The notes below the pieces were generated by a model. It was not told the DNA's origin, searched no databases, and was given only the letters and a program-made list of their open reading frames with translations. This document shows, in pieces, positions 1-7,718 of a DNA stretch of 64,000 bases. Each line of letters starts with the position of its first letter. Within the stretch, counting starts at the first letter, position 1. Source of the stretch: Salipiger abyssi (GTDB taxonomy: Bacteria; Pseudomonadota; Alphaproteobacteria; Rhodobacterales; Rhodobacteraceae); the NCBI RefSeq assembly GCF_017311415.1, contig NZ_JAEKIS010000001.1:620001-684000 (forward strand). The letters are read 5' to 3'. The position numbers and the translations under genes are program-made.

Positions 1-1
1 G

Positions 2-352
2 GTCTGCTACAACCATCTGGCGGGCGATATGGGAACGCAGATGTTCGACAGTCTGATTGCGGGTGGCCATCTGCGGCTCGACGGCGAGGATCTCAGCCTG
101 ACGGAGACGGGGGCCGGGCTGGTCACGGGTCTCGGCATCGACCTCGGCGCGCTGCAAAAGGGGCAGGCTGCGCTCTGCCGGGAATGCCTCGACTGGAGCG
201 AACGCCGCTCGCATCTGGCGGGAAGTCTGGGCCGCGCGCTGCTGAGCCGGTTCGAAGAGCTGTCCTGGGCGAGGCGCGACCAGAAGACCCGCGTCGTCAG
301 CTTTTCGCCCAATGGTGTCACGGAGTTCGAGCGGCTCTTCGGTTCCGGCTGA
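2..352 (+). CDS. ArsR-type winged-helix transcriptional regulator, C-terminal part
   Basis: The reading frame is open from the first bases of the window, so the start and the N-terminal DNA-binding helices lie outside. The visible 116 residues begin VCYNHLAGDMG and contain the CLDWSERRSHLAGSLG stretch typical of the C-terminal half of ArsR-family regulators in proteobacteria, followed by a charged tail ending at a TGA. An internal ATG at 29 would give 107 residues but would drop the conserved CYNHLAG segment, so I treat the gene as truncated by the window edge. The ligand is unknown; the visible Cys pair is too sparse to argue for metal sensing. Confidence 0.75.
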   Translation, partial: VCYNHLAGDMGTQMFDSLIAGGHLRLDGEDLSLTETGAGLVTGLGIDLGALQKGQAALCRECLDWSERRSHLAGSLGRALLSRFEELSWARRDQKTRVVSFSPNGVTEFERLFGSG

Positions 353-359
353 GCGCCGC

Positions 360-767
360 TCACTCCAGGCGCAATCGGTCGAAATAGGCCTGGTCGTACT
401 CTTCTACGATGGGCAGGGCGCGGGCCAGCAGGGCTTCACCCTCCGCTGTCAGCGCCACCGGCTTGGCGCGCTGATCTGACTGCGCCGGCAGCCGCCGGAT
501 CAGCCCGTCCGCCTCCAGCCGCTTCGAGATCTGCGAGACATGCATCCTGTCGAGCCCGACAAGATCGACCACCGCCTGCTGCGTCACCTCGCGACCGTCC
601 TGCGCCAGCCAGCCGAACACCGCGAGAATAGCGAATTGCGGCTGCGTCAGTCCGAGCGGCCGCAGCGCGGCGTTGAGCCCGCGCTGCCACGCCATGAAAT
701 CGCGCCACAGGGTGAAACCGGGGCTGTCATGCGGCCCGGCATAGCGCGACGGCCAGTCAGCCGGCAT
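360..767 (-). CDS. MarR family transcriptional regulator
   Basis: This 135-residue protein has the size and layout of MarR regulators: an N-terminal helix, a winged helix around residues 55-100 with recognition-helix residues HVSQISKRLEADGLI, a wing (RLPAQSDQRAKPVALT), and C-terminal dimerisation helices. Its start overlaps the 3' end of the upstream SRPBCC gene by 11 bases on the same strand, so the two are almost certainly co-transcribed and translationally coupled. A near-perfect AT-rich palindrome just upstream of the pair (1202-1219) is a plausible autoregulatory operator. The effector is not deducible. Confidence 0.9.
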   Translation of the reverse strand: MPADWPSRYAGPHDSPGFTLWRDFMAWQRGLNAALRPLGLTQPQFAILAVFGWLAQDGREVTQQAVVDLVGLDRMHVSQISKRLEADGLIRRLPAQSDQRAKPVALTAEGEALLARALPIVEEYDQAYFDRLRLE

Positions 768-1185
768 TGACCGCGCCGCCCTCTTCGCTGACGCGCTTCA
801 GCCCTGCGAGCGTGTTCGGCAGAGTCCGGTCGATCCCGGCGCCGATCAGTCGCCGGAACAGAAAGGCCAGAGGGCCGGAGAATGCGACCCAGTGGGTGGC
901 GCTTGTGCGCTGGCCGTTGCCGGTCAGCTCGTGGCCAAAGGTCATGCGGCAGAGCGGCAGCTGCCCTTCGATGGTGAACGAGCGGTTCGGCAGCACCTCG
1001 GTGACCCGGATCTTCGCTCTGGGCCCCTCGCGCGGTTCCAGCCAGCCCGCTGCGCCGCGCCGCAGCTCCGGCAGGCCGACCGCCTTGGTCTCGCTGTCCC
1101 AGATCGGCCAAAGCTCGGGATTTGCGTAGAGCGCAAAGACGTTCGTCGCAGGGGCGTCGATCTCGATTGTGTGTGCGATGGTCAT
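757..1185 (-). CDS. SRPBCC (START-like) domain protein
   Basis: This 142-residue protein starts MTIAHTIEIDAPATNVFALY, the first strand and helix of the SRPBCC/polyketide-cyclase fold, and continues with the WPIWD and REGPRAKIRVTEV segments seen in this superfamily. Such proteins bind hydrophobic ligands, but the substrate is unknown. I chose the ATG at 1185 because a purine-rich GGGACGA lies upstream and because the longer open frame runs through a tRNA gene. It is the first gene of a two-gene unit with the MarR regulator, suggesting a ligand-binding protein under MarR control. Confidence 0.85.
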   Translation of the reverse strand: MTIAHTIEIDAPATNVFALYANPELWPIWDSETKAVGLPELRRGAAGWLEPREGPRAKIRVTEVLPNRSFTIEGQLPLCRMTFGHELTGNGQRTSATHWVAFSGPLAFLFRRLIGAGIDRTLPNTLAGLKRVSEEGGAVNAG

Positions 1186-1201
1186 GCGAGTCGTCCCATA
1201 A

Positions 1202-1219
1202 TAATAAATACATTTACTA
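1202..1219. promoter_or_regulatory. candidate MarR operator (palindrome)
   Basis: An 18-bp AT-rich inverted repeat with arms TAATAAAT and ATTTACTA around a 2-bp centre has 16 of 18 positions symmetric, in an otherwise GC-rich region. It lies 17 bases upstream of the SRPBCC start, where a repressor could block transcription. MarR proteins commonly bind 16-20 bp palindromes of this kind. That the adjacent MarR protein binds it is an inference. Confidence 0.5.
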
Positions 1220-1401
1220 AATGGCAGATCCTTGGCACCCCTGCAACCGACAAGCGAAGTGCTTGTAGAGCGGTCGTATCTGCGATGGCAGGCTAGGCTG
1301 TTTGGGTCGAGGCGAAAGGCATGCAAGCCCGCATCGCGAAATGGCGTTGCATAGAGCAGCGCAAAACCGCGCCGGAAATACTGTGTCTGTAAGGGGGATA
1401 G

Positions 1402-1488
1402 TGGTGCCCAGGAGAGGACTCGAACCTCCACGGCCGTTAAGCCACTGGTACCTGAAACCAGCGCGTCTACCAATTCCGCCACCTGGGC
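1402..1488 (-). tRNA. tRNA-Leu (anticodon CAG)
   Basis: The minus strand reads a full class II tRNA: acceptor stem GCCCAGG pairing with CCTGGGC, a D-arm, an anticodon stem CTGGT/ACCAG around a loop TTCAGGT (anticodon CAG), a long variable arm, a T-arm with GTTCGAGTCC, discriminator A and an encoded CCA at the 3' end. The long variable arm and the CAG anticodon identify it as leucine tRNA reading CUG, the commonest leucine codon in GC-rich genomes. Confidence 0.97.
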
Positions 1489-1641
1489 ACAGGTGGTGTG
1501 AGGCAGGCGTTTACGCGGCCCGCAATCCGGTGTCAACGCCGTTTTTTCGCTTTGTTTTCCATCTCGCGCCACGGCACCTTGCCGCGCTTGCCCGTGATCG
1601 GTATTCAGGGGCGGCAAACCGCGCATCACGGAGCTAGGTCA

Positions 1642-2625
1642 ATGAGCAAACTCGTCACCATCTACGGGGGATCCGGTTTTGTGGGGCGCTATATCGCGCG
1701 CCGCATGGCCAAGCTGGGCTGGCGTGTCCGTGTCGCGGTACGGCGCCCGAACGAGGCGCTTTTCGTCAAGCCCTACGGCGTTGTCGGCCAGGTGGAGCCG
1801 GTGCTCTGCAATATCCGCAACGACGAGTCGGTGCGCGCCGTGATGCATGGCGCGGATGCGGTGGTGAACTGCGTCGGCACCTTCGATGCCAAGGGCAAGA
1901 ACAATTTCGACGCGGTACAGTCTGAGGGCGCCGAGCGCATCGCGCGAATCGCCGCCGAGATGGGTGTCGCGCGGATGGTGCAGATCTCGGCCATCGGCGC
2001 CGATGCCGAGAGCGCCAGCGACTACGCCCGCACCAAGGCTCTGGGCGAGGCGGCAGTGCTGTCGCACATGCCCGACGCGGTGATCCTGCGGCCTTCGGTG
2101 ATCTTCGGGCCGGAGGACGGCTTCTTCAACCGCTTTGCCTCGATGTCGCGCATGGGGCCGGTGCTGCCGCTGGTGGGTGCCGAGACGAAATTCCAGCCGG
2201 TTTATGTGGACGATGTGGCCCATGCTGCCGTCATGGGTGTGACCGGAGACGCGGCGCCGGGCGTCTACGAGCTGGGCGGACCCGATGTGGACAGCTTCCG
2301 CGAGCTGATGACGCAGATGCTGGGCGTGATCCGCCGTCGCAAGCTTCTGGTCAATATCCCCTTCGGCATCGCCTCGGTGATGGGCTGGGGATTCGAGCTG
2401 CTTCAGACGCTGACCGGCGGCCTGTTCCCGGCACAGGTTACCCGCGATCAGGTGAAGTCTTTGCGCCATGACAATGTGGTGGCCGAAGACGCGAAAGGGT
2501 TTGCCGATCTCGGCATCACCCCGACCTCGCTGGAGGCGGTGCTGCCGGATTATCTCTGGCGCTTCCGCCCCTCGGGTCAGTACGACGCGATCAAGGAATC
2601 GGCGCAGCACCTGCGGACCGAATAA
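1642..2625 (+). CDS. NDUFA9-like complex I-associated NAD(P)-binding protein
   Basis: This 327-residue atypical SDR has the dinucleotide-binding motif GGSGFVG at residues 9-15 immediately after the start, then AVVNCVGTF and [20 protein letters not shown], hallmarks of the NDUFA9 (39-kDa) family that in alphaproteobacteria and mitochondria associates with NADH:ubiquinone oxidoreductase. It lacks a full YxxxK catalytic pair in the usual place, fitting a structural NADPH-binding role. The open frame extends upstream, but the ATG at 1642 begins directly before the first beta strand and has GGAGCT about 10 bases upstream. Its last 35 bases overlap the convergent phosphotransferase. Confidence 0.88.
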   Translation: MSKLVTIYGGSGFVGRYIARRMAKLGWRVRVAVRRPNEALFVKPYGVVGQVEPVLCNIRNDESVRAVMHGADAVVNCVGTFDAKGKNNFDAVQSEGAERIARIAAEMGVARMVQISAIGADAESASDYARTKALGEAAVLSHMPDAVILRPSVIFGPEDGFFNRFASMSRMGPVLPLVGAETKFQPVYVDDVAHAAVMGVTGDAAPGVYELGGPDVDSFRELMTQMLGVIRRRKLLVNIPFGIASVMGWGFELLQTLTGGLFPAQVTRDQVKSLRHDNVVAEDAKGFADLGITPTSLEAVLPDYLWRFRPSGQYDAIKESAQHLRTE

Positions 2626-3316
2626 AGCGGCGCGCCAGCCGGCGCGCGCATTCGGGCTCCGGCCACCAGCAGCAGGCGATTTCCCAGGCCAGCGCCGCGC
2701 GGCGCTCCGCCCGCGTGGCTGGCAGGCCAAGCGTCACCCGGTCGAGACAGAGCGCGTCGTGGCGCGACTCGTCCCAGTCGATCAGTGCCGGACCCTGTGC
2801 TGTCACGATGATATTGCCGGGGTTCAGATCGCCATGCACCACGCCTTGCGGCGTATCGGCGACATCCGCAAACGCGGTACGGATCGCCTTGGCGAGCTTT
2901 TGGGGCATGGCAGGAAGCACAACATCTCCGCCCCGACCGAGGCGCAGCAGCGCCGCCGTGCCAGGAACGCCGGGGCGCGGCGGTAGTCGCCGGGCTGCAC
3001 GGTGAAACGCGGCGATGCGGGGGGCGAGCGCGGAGAGATCTCGGGGGTCGGCGATGCGTCCCGGCAGGAAGCGCTCTGCGGTCCAGCCTCCGACGATCAG
3101 GCGCCCGTTGCGCGCCGGCACCGGATCGGCAGTGACAAAGCCCACCTGACGTGCCGCCGCCTGCACGGGCACCAGCCAGCGTAGAGCCGCCTCGCTTCGC
3201 CCGGTGGACTTCAGCACGATATCACCACAGCGGAAGACGACGTTGCGGGCGCCGGCGCCGATCGGCTCCAGCGGGGCCGACAGCCCCCAGGCCGTCGGAT
3301 CGGGGCGGGCGGTCAG
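2591..3316 (-). CDS. APH-family (kinase-fold) phosphotransferase
   Basis: The protein carries the aminoglycoside-phosphotransferase/choline-kinase active-site signatures: the catalytic loop [11 protein letters not shown] around residue 160 and the metal-binding LIDWDESR shortly after. The first ATG/GTG/TTG-type start is a GTG at 3217, but that cuts through the N-lobe: the frame continues upstream as [17 protein letters not shown], a typical kinase N-lobe strand pair. The frame has no standard start before the neighbouring DUF6455 stop, yet a CTG at 3316 overlaps that stop as CTGA, mimicking an ATGA junction, so I place the start there (241 residues). The substrate is unknown; small-metabolite phosphorylation is more likely than drug resistance. 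Confidence 0.7.
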   Translation of the reverse strand: MTARPDPTAWGLSAPLEPIGAGARNVVFRCGDIVLKSTGRSEAALRWLVPVQAAARQVGFVTADPVPARNGRLIVGGWTAERFLPGRIADPRDLSALAPRIAAFHRAARRLPPRPGVPGTAALLRLGRGGDVVLPAMPQKLAKAIRTAFADVADTPQGVVHGDLNPGNIIVTAQGPALIDWDESRHDALCLDRVTLGLPATRAERRAALAWEIACCWWPEPECARRLARRFIRSAGAAPIP

Positions 3317-3576
3317 TGCAGTTTCCGCAGCCGCGACAGCAGGGCCGCGTTGCAGCAGCCCGGCGGTGGCGTGGTGGTCACGCCGGTTTGCGCGCCGAGC
3401 CAGCTTTCACAGGCCTCGACCAGTGCGCAGCCGCGACAGCAGGTCACCATATGGGCGTATTCGTCGGGGCCCAGATGCCCCGACAGCATTTCCTCGGACA
3501 GGTTCAGGCCCATCACACGGGCCACGCTTCGGGTCATCCAGAAATGTCGGGCGGGATCTCCTAGCGTCTCTCGCAT
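3313..3576 (-). CDS. DUF6455 family small cysteine-rich protein (copy 1)
   Basis: This 87-residue protein has the DUF6455 pattern: an N-terminal helix region with MGLNL, then CCRGCALVEACESWL and, near the C-terminus, a PPGCCNAALLSRL segment. The clustered cysteines (C-x2-C-x5-C-x2-W plus a C-N pair) could bind a metal, but no function is established that I know of. It is the last of three tandem same-strand paralogs, and its stop codon overlaps the likely start of the phosphotransferase gene. Confidence 0.85.
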   Translation of the reverse strand: MRETLGDPARHFWMTRSVARVMGLNLSEEMLSGHLGPDEYAHMVTCCRGCALVEACESWLGAQTGVTTTPPPGCCNAALLSRLRKLH

Positions 3577-3581
3577 CTTTT

Positions 3582-3884
3582 TTACTCTTGCAGTCTCGCC
3601 TGTAGCGCCGCGAAATGGGCGCGGTTCACGCAGGTTTCGGGCGTGTCGCGCAGCGCGGTTTCGGGCTGGTCAAGCCAGCGCTGGCAGCCGTCGGCCCATT
3701 GGCATCCACGGCAGCGCTGCACCATCCCGGCCCAGTCGTGCTGGGTCAGGAGGCCGGCATCGGCGGCGGCCACCAGATCGGTGCCGTTGGCCTGCGCCAT
3801 GCGCTGGACAAGCCAGTAATGATCGGTCTCGTCTCCGAGCGGCTGATTGGGCCGTGCGTCGAACATCGGTTTCTCCTCCGCCAT
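3582..3884 (-). CDS. DUF6455 family small cysteine-rich protein (copy 2)
   Basis: This 100-residue paralog of its neighbours has the core CRGCQWADGCQRWL and the downstream C-N motif (PETCVNRAHFAAL). It lies 5 bases upstream of copy 1 and 6 bases downstream of copy 3 on the same strand, so the three form one transcription unit. The N-terminal half (HYWLVQRMAQANGTDL) aligns with HFWMTRSVARVMGLNL of copy 1, which supports tandem duplication followed by divergence. Confidence 0.85.
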   Translation of the reverse strand: MAEEKPMFDARPNQPLGDETDHYWLVQRMAQANGTDLVAAADAGLLTQHDWAGMVQRCRGCQWADGCQRWLDQPETALRDTPETCVNRAHFAALQARLQE

Positions 3885-3890
3885 CGGGTG

Positions 3891-4148
3891 TCAGGTCTTG
3901 CGCAGTTCGTCGAAGAGCTGCGTGTTGCGGCAATAGACCGGCGGCGCCTCCGCGGTCTCCGCGCGTGTCGCCAGCCATGCCTCGCAGGCGCAGGGCTGGG
4001 TGCAGCCGGTGCAGCTGAGAACCGCGTCGTCGAGCTGCGAGAAGGTCAGCTTGCCGCGCAGCATCTGCTCTTCGAGGTCGAGCCCCAGCGTGTTGGCCAT
4101 ATGGTCGACCAGCGTGGCGTGTCTCTTGAAATCGGTACGTCCTGGCAT
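3891..4148 (-). CDS. DUF6455 family small cysteine-rich protein (copy 3)
   Basis: The third DUF6455 member has 85 residues from the ATG at 4148. It contains HATLVDHMANTLGLDLEEQML, CTGCTQPCACEAWL and VYCRNTQLFDELRK, matching the other two copies in order. A longer frame exists, but GGAGGG at 4155-4160 is correctly spaced for the ATG at 4148 and too close to the ATG at 4154. It is the first gene of the triplet-phosphotransferase unit. Its cysteine spacing (C-x2-C-x3-C-x-C) differs from the other copies. Confidence 0.83.
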   Translation of the reverse strand: MPGRTDFKRHATLVDHMANTLGLDLEEQMLRGKLTFSQLDDAVLSCTGCTQPCACEAWLATRAETAEAPPVYCRNTQLFDELRKT

Positions 4149-4235
4149 CTTCATCCCTCCGCCGGTTTCCTTGTCAGACTGACGGAAGCCTAGCAGGGGC
4201 GGGCAAATCTGCCCTTGATGCAAGTCAACGCAGCG

Positions 4236-4940
4236 TCAAGCGCCGCCGGCGGCGCGATAGGCGTCAGCCGTGCGCCGGACGATGGCGATTCGCGCCGCGT
4301 TGGGTGGGTGGGTGCCGAGGAAGCGGTCGCCCGGATCGGGGATCCGCATGAAATAGGCGGCGCCTTTCACCGGGTCGTAGCCGGCCTGAATCGTGATGAT
4401 CGTGCCCAGCTCGTCGGCTTCGAGTTCGTATTCCTTGGAGAAGGTGCGCGCGCCGATGCTGGCGCCATATTCCTCCGCCGAGCGGACCTCGTCGGCATTG
4501 GCGCCCGACATCGCGGCGATGCCGGAAAAGATCAGCGCGCCCATCGCCGCATCCTCCTCGACCCGGGCGAGATGGCCGAGAATGTGATGGGCGGATTCGT
4601 GGCCCATGACAAAGGCCAGCTCGTCGGCATTCTCCACTGAGGCGATCAGCGCGAGGTTGAAGGCGACGATGGGCCGGCCATGACGGTCGAGCGTCTGGAA
4701 GGCGTTTGGCTCCTGGTCGAGCCGGTCGTCGATGACGATCAGGTAATCGCAGTTAAGACCGCGCGTCAGGCGCCGGCATTCGGCCTCGGCCACCGGCTCG
4801 ATGGTGCTGGCGACCTCGACGAACTGCCGCGTGACGCGCGCGGCCTCCTGCCGGGCGGGGCTGTCCGGCGGAACGGAACTCACCGGTGCCACCTCGCAGG
4901 CGGCGAGCAGGAAGAGAAGGCAGGGCAGAAGGCGGCGCAT
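4236..4940 (-). CDS. M48 family zinc metalloprotease, lipoprotein
   Basis: The protein starts with a short lipoprotein signal (MRRLLPCLLFLLAAC, lipobox LAAC with Cys15) and is then soluble. HESAHH (zinc ligands His114 and His118) lies in a helix after ELAFVMG, and the third ligand Glu is in EYELEADELG, the M48 arrangement. TRTFS and TFSKEYELEAD, and THPPNAARI near the C-terminus, match periplasmic BepA/LoiP-like proteases that degrade or help assemble envelope proteins. Another in-frame ATG at 4955 is possible; I prefer 4940 because the signal peptide then begins with MRR. It is transcribed alone. Confidence 0.85.
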   Translation of the reverse strand: MRRLLPCLLFLLAACEVAPVSSVPPDSPARQEAARVTRQFVEVASTIEPVAEAECRRLTRGLNCDYLIVIDDRLDQEPNAFQTLDRHGRPIVAFNLALIASVENADELAFVMGHESAHHILGHLARVEEDAAMGALIFSGIAAMSGANADEVRSAEEYGASIGARTFSKEYELEADELGTIITIQAGYDPVKGAAYFMRIPDPGDRFLGTHPPNAARIAIVRRTADAYRAAGGA

Positions 4941-5084
4941 CACTGGGTCTGGCATCCGGTCGGGAGGAAAATCGCTTTCACCATATGCGCCTCGCAGGCG
5001 CGGCGCCAGAGCCGGACTGTCACAGGGCGGGGGCTGTGCGTTTTCGGGATAGGCAGCGCCCGGGCGCTGGGCTAGGCTGGTCCC

Positions 5085-5315
5085 ATGTTCAGCATCGAGC
5101 ACGAATTCGACGCCACGGTCGTCACGCTTGTCGACGAGGGAAGCACGCATCTTCAGGAGGATGTGATCGTCTCCACCTTCGAGGATTGCGTCACCGTCGA
5201 GCAATACGATCCGCGCACCGACCGGGTGAACAAGATCACCCTGTCCATGACCCAGATGCGCGATCTCGCCGCCGCGATCTCCTTGCCCGAGGGCGTCTAT
5301 ATCCGCGACGAGTAG
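5085..5315 (+). CDS. conserved hypothetical small protein
   Basis: This 76-residue acidic protein has no transmembrane segment and no motif I can name. It has coding-like codon use (strong G/C third positions) and an independent position between divergent and convergent neighbours. The sequence alternates short hydrophobic strands (ATVVTLVDEG, EDVIVSTFEDCVTVEQYD) with a C-terminal helix (MTQMRDLAAAI), suggesting a small alpha/beta fold. Function is unknown. Confidence 0.7.
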   Translation: MFSIEHEFDATVVTLVDEGSTHLQEDVIVSTFEDCVTVEQYDPRTDRVNKITLSMTQMRDLAAAISLPEGVYIRDE

Positions 5316-5318
5316 GGC

Positions 5319-5576
5319 TCAGGGTTCGACGCGAAAGACCTTGTCGCGCGCGGTGGCGCCGCGGATCAGGGTCAGTCGCGATTTCGGCACCCCCAGCGCC
5401 TTGGCCAGCAGCTTCTGCACGGCGGCGTTCGCCTTGCCGTCCTCGGGCGCCGTGGTGACATAGACCCGCAGCGTACCGGCCTCCTCGCGGATCTCGTTGC
5501 GCGAGGCCTTGGGGGTGACGCGCAGCTCCAGCGTGGCACCGGGCGCGGCGAGATGGGCGAGTTCGGCCTTGGCCAT
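5319..5576 (-). CDS. DUF167 (YggU-like) family protein
   Basis: From the ATG at 5576 this encodes 85 residues containing LELRVTPKASRNEI, LRVYVTTAPEDGKANAAVQKLLAKALGVPKS and LIRGATARDKVFRV, the full DUF167 signature of small alpha/beta proteins found across bacteria, archaea and eukaryotes with unknown role. An upstream in-frame ATG (5639) would add a low-complexity proline/alanine tail; AGGAAAG eight bases before 5576 supports the shorter form. The gene ends 3 bases from the convergent small gene. Confidence 0.87.
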   Translation of the reverse strand: MAKAELAHLAAPGATLELRVTPKASRNEIREEAGTLRVYVTTAPEDGKANAAVQKLLAKALGVPKSRLTLIRGATARDKVFRVEP

Positions 5577-5713
5577 GGGGATCTTTCCTGCGATGGGGGC
5601 GGCGGTATCGGACACGGCGGGGGCGGGGAGCTCAAGCATCGGGGCCCGGCGATCCTCGTGGGCCTGCTGCCGGGGCAGCCGCGATAGCTCGGTTTGCTCC
5701 GGCGCTTAAGAGT

Positions 5714-6154
5714 CTAATAGCTCCCTTCCTCCAGGAGCCTCTGGCGCGGTTTGTGGCGCGCGCCGTAGAGATATTTCGCCCAGAGCGCGAAGGCCGGGGT
5801 CAGCAGGCCGGCGTCGATCTCGATGGTATCGCACAGGCGGCTTCCACCGGGCGCAGGGGTCACCATCATCGTATGCCTCCAGCTTTTCACACCGGCGCCC
5901 TGCTCGCTCGAGCGCAGGATCATGCGGCTGTCGTCGCATTCCAAAACGTCCATATCGTATGGCTGTTTCGGCAGTTTTCCGAAGAGCGAAATCTCCACAT
6001 GGATCTTCTGGCCGGTGCGGGTCCGGCCCTCGGGGAGCCCGTCGAATTCGACCAGCCCGGCCATGACGCGGCTCAACGCGTCATAGCTTGTCGCCAGAGT
6101 CCAAAGACGTTCCGGCGATGCCGCATAGAAAAACTCTGTATGGACGGTGCGCAT
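5714..6154 (-). CDS. SRPBCC family protein
   Basis: This 146-residue protein starts MRTVHTEFFYAASPERLWTLAT, the first strand-helix of the START-like fold, followed by the expected strands (GQKIHVEISLFG, MDVLECDDSRMILRS, WRHTMMVTPAPGGSRLCDTIEID) and a long C-terminal helix with HKPRQRLLE. The open frame extends far upstream, but only the region from 6154 matches the fold. It is the second SRPBCC gene in the window and is unlinked to the MarR pair. The ligand is unknown. Confidence 0.82.
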   Translation of the reverse strand: MRTVHTEFFYAASPERLWTLATSYDALSRVMAGLVEFDGLPEGRTRTGQKIHVEISLFGKLPKQPYDMDVLECDDSRMILRSSEQGAGVKSWRHTMMVTPAPGGSRLCDTIEIDAGLLTPAFALWAKYLYGARHKPRQRLLEEGSY

Positions 6155-6337
6155 AAAGAATTCCGAAATGGATGCAGGATGCGTAATCCGGTGAACCGCG
6201 TCTGACAAGGCTCCCCCGCCGGCGAAACCCTGCGTCTCGCGGCCTGTGAAACCTTCCTGACGCCGACGATCGCACCAGCCGGTTGAAACCCGTGGCACAA
6301 AGTCTGACATAGGGGCAGACGATCCAAGGAGACGCCC

Positions 6338-6916
6338 ATGCCCACCCCAAACCCAGACGCGATGGCGTTTCTGCTGTCCCGGCGTTCGCGCCCGTCCAAG
6401 ACGCTGACCGGCCCGGCGCCGGGTCGCGCGGCGCTCATCCCGCTGCTGACCGCAGCCGCCCGCAGCCCCGATCACGGCAAGCTCGAGCCCTGGCGCTTCA
6501 TCGTGCTGGAACGTGCGGCGCTGGACAGGCTGGCCAATGCCGCCGTTGCCCGCGCAGAGGTGCTGGGCTCGGCGCCCGAGGTGGCCGAAAAGGGTCGCCG
6601 GCAGTTCGCCGAGAGCCCGCTCTGCGTGGTGGTGGTGGAATCGCCCAAGGAGAGCCCCAAGGTGCCCGCCATCGAACAGACCTATTCCGCCGGCGCTGTC
6701 TGCCTGGCGCTGCTCAACGCCGCGCTGGCCAGCGGCTGGGGCGCGAACTGGCTGACCGGCTGGGTGGCCGAAGACCGTGCGCTGGTCGAGGGCGAGCTGG
6801 GGCTGGCGCCGCATGAGCGCATCGCAGGCTTTATGCATATCGGCACTGAAACCCTCACCCCGCCCGACCGGCCGCGCCCGGATATCGAGGCGATCACCGA
6901 ATGGGTGTCGGAATGA
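6338..6916 (+). CDS. nitroreductase family protein (YdjA-like)
   Basis: This 192-residue flavin-dependent reductase has the N-terminal LLSRRSRPSK phosphate/FMN-binding arginines, SPDHGKLEPWRFIVLE (FMN contacts), and a C-terminal GANWLTGWVAED...LGLAPHERIAGFMHIGT block typical of the short YdjA-type nitroreductases. An AAGGAG lies before the ATG. Its stop overlaps the next gene's start by 4 bases (ATGA), so the two are coupled. The physiological substrate is unknown. Confidence 0.9.
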   Translation: MPTPNPDAMAFLLSRRSRPSKTLTGPAPGRAALIPLLTAAARSPDHGKLEPWRFIVLERAALDRLANAAVARAEVLGSAPEVAEKGRRQFAESPLCVVVVESPKESPKVPAIEQTYSAGAVCLALLNAALASGWGANWLTGWVAEDRALVEGELGLAPHERIAGFMHIGTETLTPPDRPRPDIEAITEWVSE

Positions 6917-7614
6917 TCCCGGCCTCCTTCCTCGCGGCGATCGGCCAGCTCGGCGACCGCCGTTTTCAGGCGGTGCTGCTGAAGGGGCTGGGCATCACCG
7001 TGGCGATCTTTGTCGCTTTCTATTTCGTCTTCGTCACTGTCGTCGGCTGGTTTCTCGGCGACAGCGTATCGCTGCCCTGGATCGGCTCGGTCACCTGGGT
7101 CGACGATGCGATCAGCTGGGGGGCGATCCCGCTGATGCTGCTGTTGTCGGTGTTCCTGATGGTGCCGGTGGCTTCGGCGATCACCGGCATCTTTCTCGAC
7201 GATGTGGCGCAGGCGGTGGAAGACCGGCACTATCCCGGGCTCGGCGCGGCCTCGGAGCCGTCGCTTGCCGACAACTTCCGGGATTCGCTGAGCTTTCTCG
7301 GGGTGCTGATCCTCGCCAACATCCTGGCGCTGATCCTCTATGTTTTCCTGGCGCCCTTCGCACCGTTCATCTTCTGGGGGCTGAACGGTTTCCTGCTCGG
7401 GCGGGAATATTTCACCCTTGCGGCGATGCGCCGGGTCGGGCGCGAAGGCGCCGCGCAGCTGCGCAAGCGCCATTTCGTGACGATCTGGGCGGCGGGGGTG
7501 CTGATGGCGGTGCCGCTCACCGTACCGCTGGTGAACCTGCTGGTGCCGATCCTGGGGGCGGCGACCTTCACCCATCTCTTCCACAGGCTCGAAGCGCGGC
7601 GCGTTCCGGCCTGA
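6913..7614 (+). CDS. EI24 / CysZ-like integral membrane protein
   Basis: This 233-residue polytopic membrane protein has hydrophobic segments near residues 22-46, 72-98, 140-165 and 200-225, with PVASAITGIFLDDVAQAVEDRHYPG between them, a conserved EI24/CysZ segment. CysZ members mediate sulfate uptake; EI24-domain proteins of alphaproteobacteria are otherwise uncharacterised. The start is the ATG overlapping the nitroreductase TGA. A longer start at 6901 is possible but would overlap more and lacks a ribosome site. Confidence 0.82.
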   Translation: MIPASFLAAIGQLGDRRFQAVLLKGLGITVAIFVAFYFVFVTVVGWFLGDSVSLPWIGSVTWVDDAISWGAIPLMLLLSVFLMVPVASAITGIFLDDVAQAVEDRHYPGLGAASEPSLADNFRDSLSFLGVLILANILALILYVFLAPFAPFIFWGLNGFLLGREYFTLAAMRRVGREGAAQLRKRHFVTIWAAGVLMAVPLTVPLVNLLVPILGAATFTHLFHRLEARRVPA

Positions 7615-7634
7615 GACGGATTATGGATGTGGAG

Positions 7635-7702
7635 CGGTGGGCATATTGCCCACCCTACAGGTGATCCCGCGACCTATCGTAGGGTGGGCAATCTGCCCAC
7701 CG
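7635..7702. repeat. inverted pair of GGTGGGCA palindromic repeats
   Basis: Two copies of a palindromic unit (GGTGGGCA, 3-4 bases, TGCCCACC) flanked by CCCTAC lie head to head at 7635-7658 and 7678-7702, 19 bases apart. The same unit recurs at 54724-54749, 56213-56236 and 56297-56321. This is the organisation of REP/BIME-type intergenic elements. It follows the EI24 gene and precedes the convergent DUF1467 gene. Confidence 0.8.
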
Positions 7703-7718
7703 TCACCCAAACCGCGCC

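Noticed and set aside
1302-1637. Open frames running through the tRNA-Leu gene
   Set aside because: The region is a well-formed tRNA; peptides such as [15 protein letters not shown] are the usual translation artefact of tRNA-Leu.
2591-3316. Aminoglycoside resistance gene
   Set aside because: Only general kinase-fold motifs are present and the context is a DUF6455 operon; nothing points to drug substrates.
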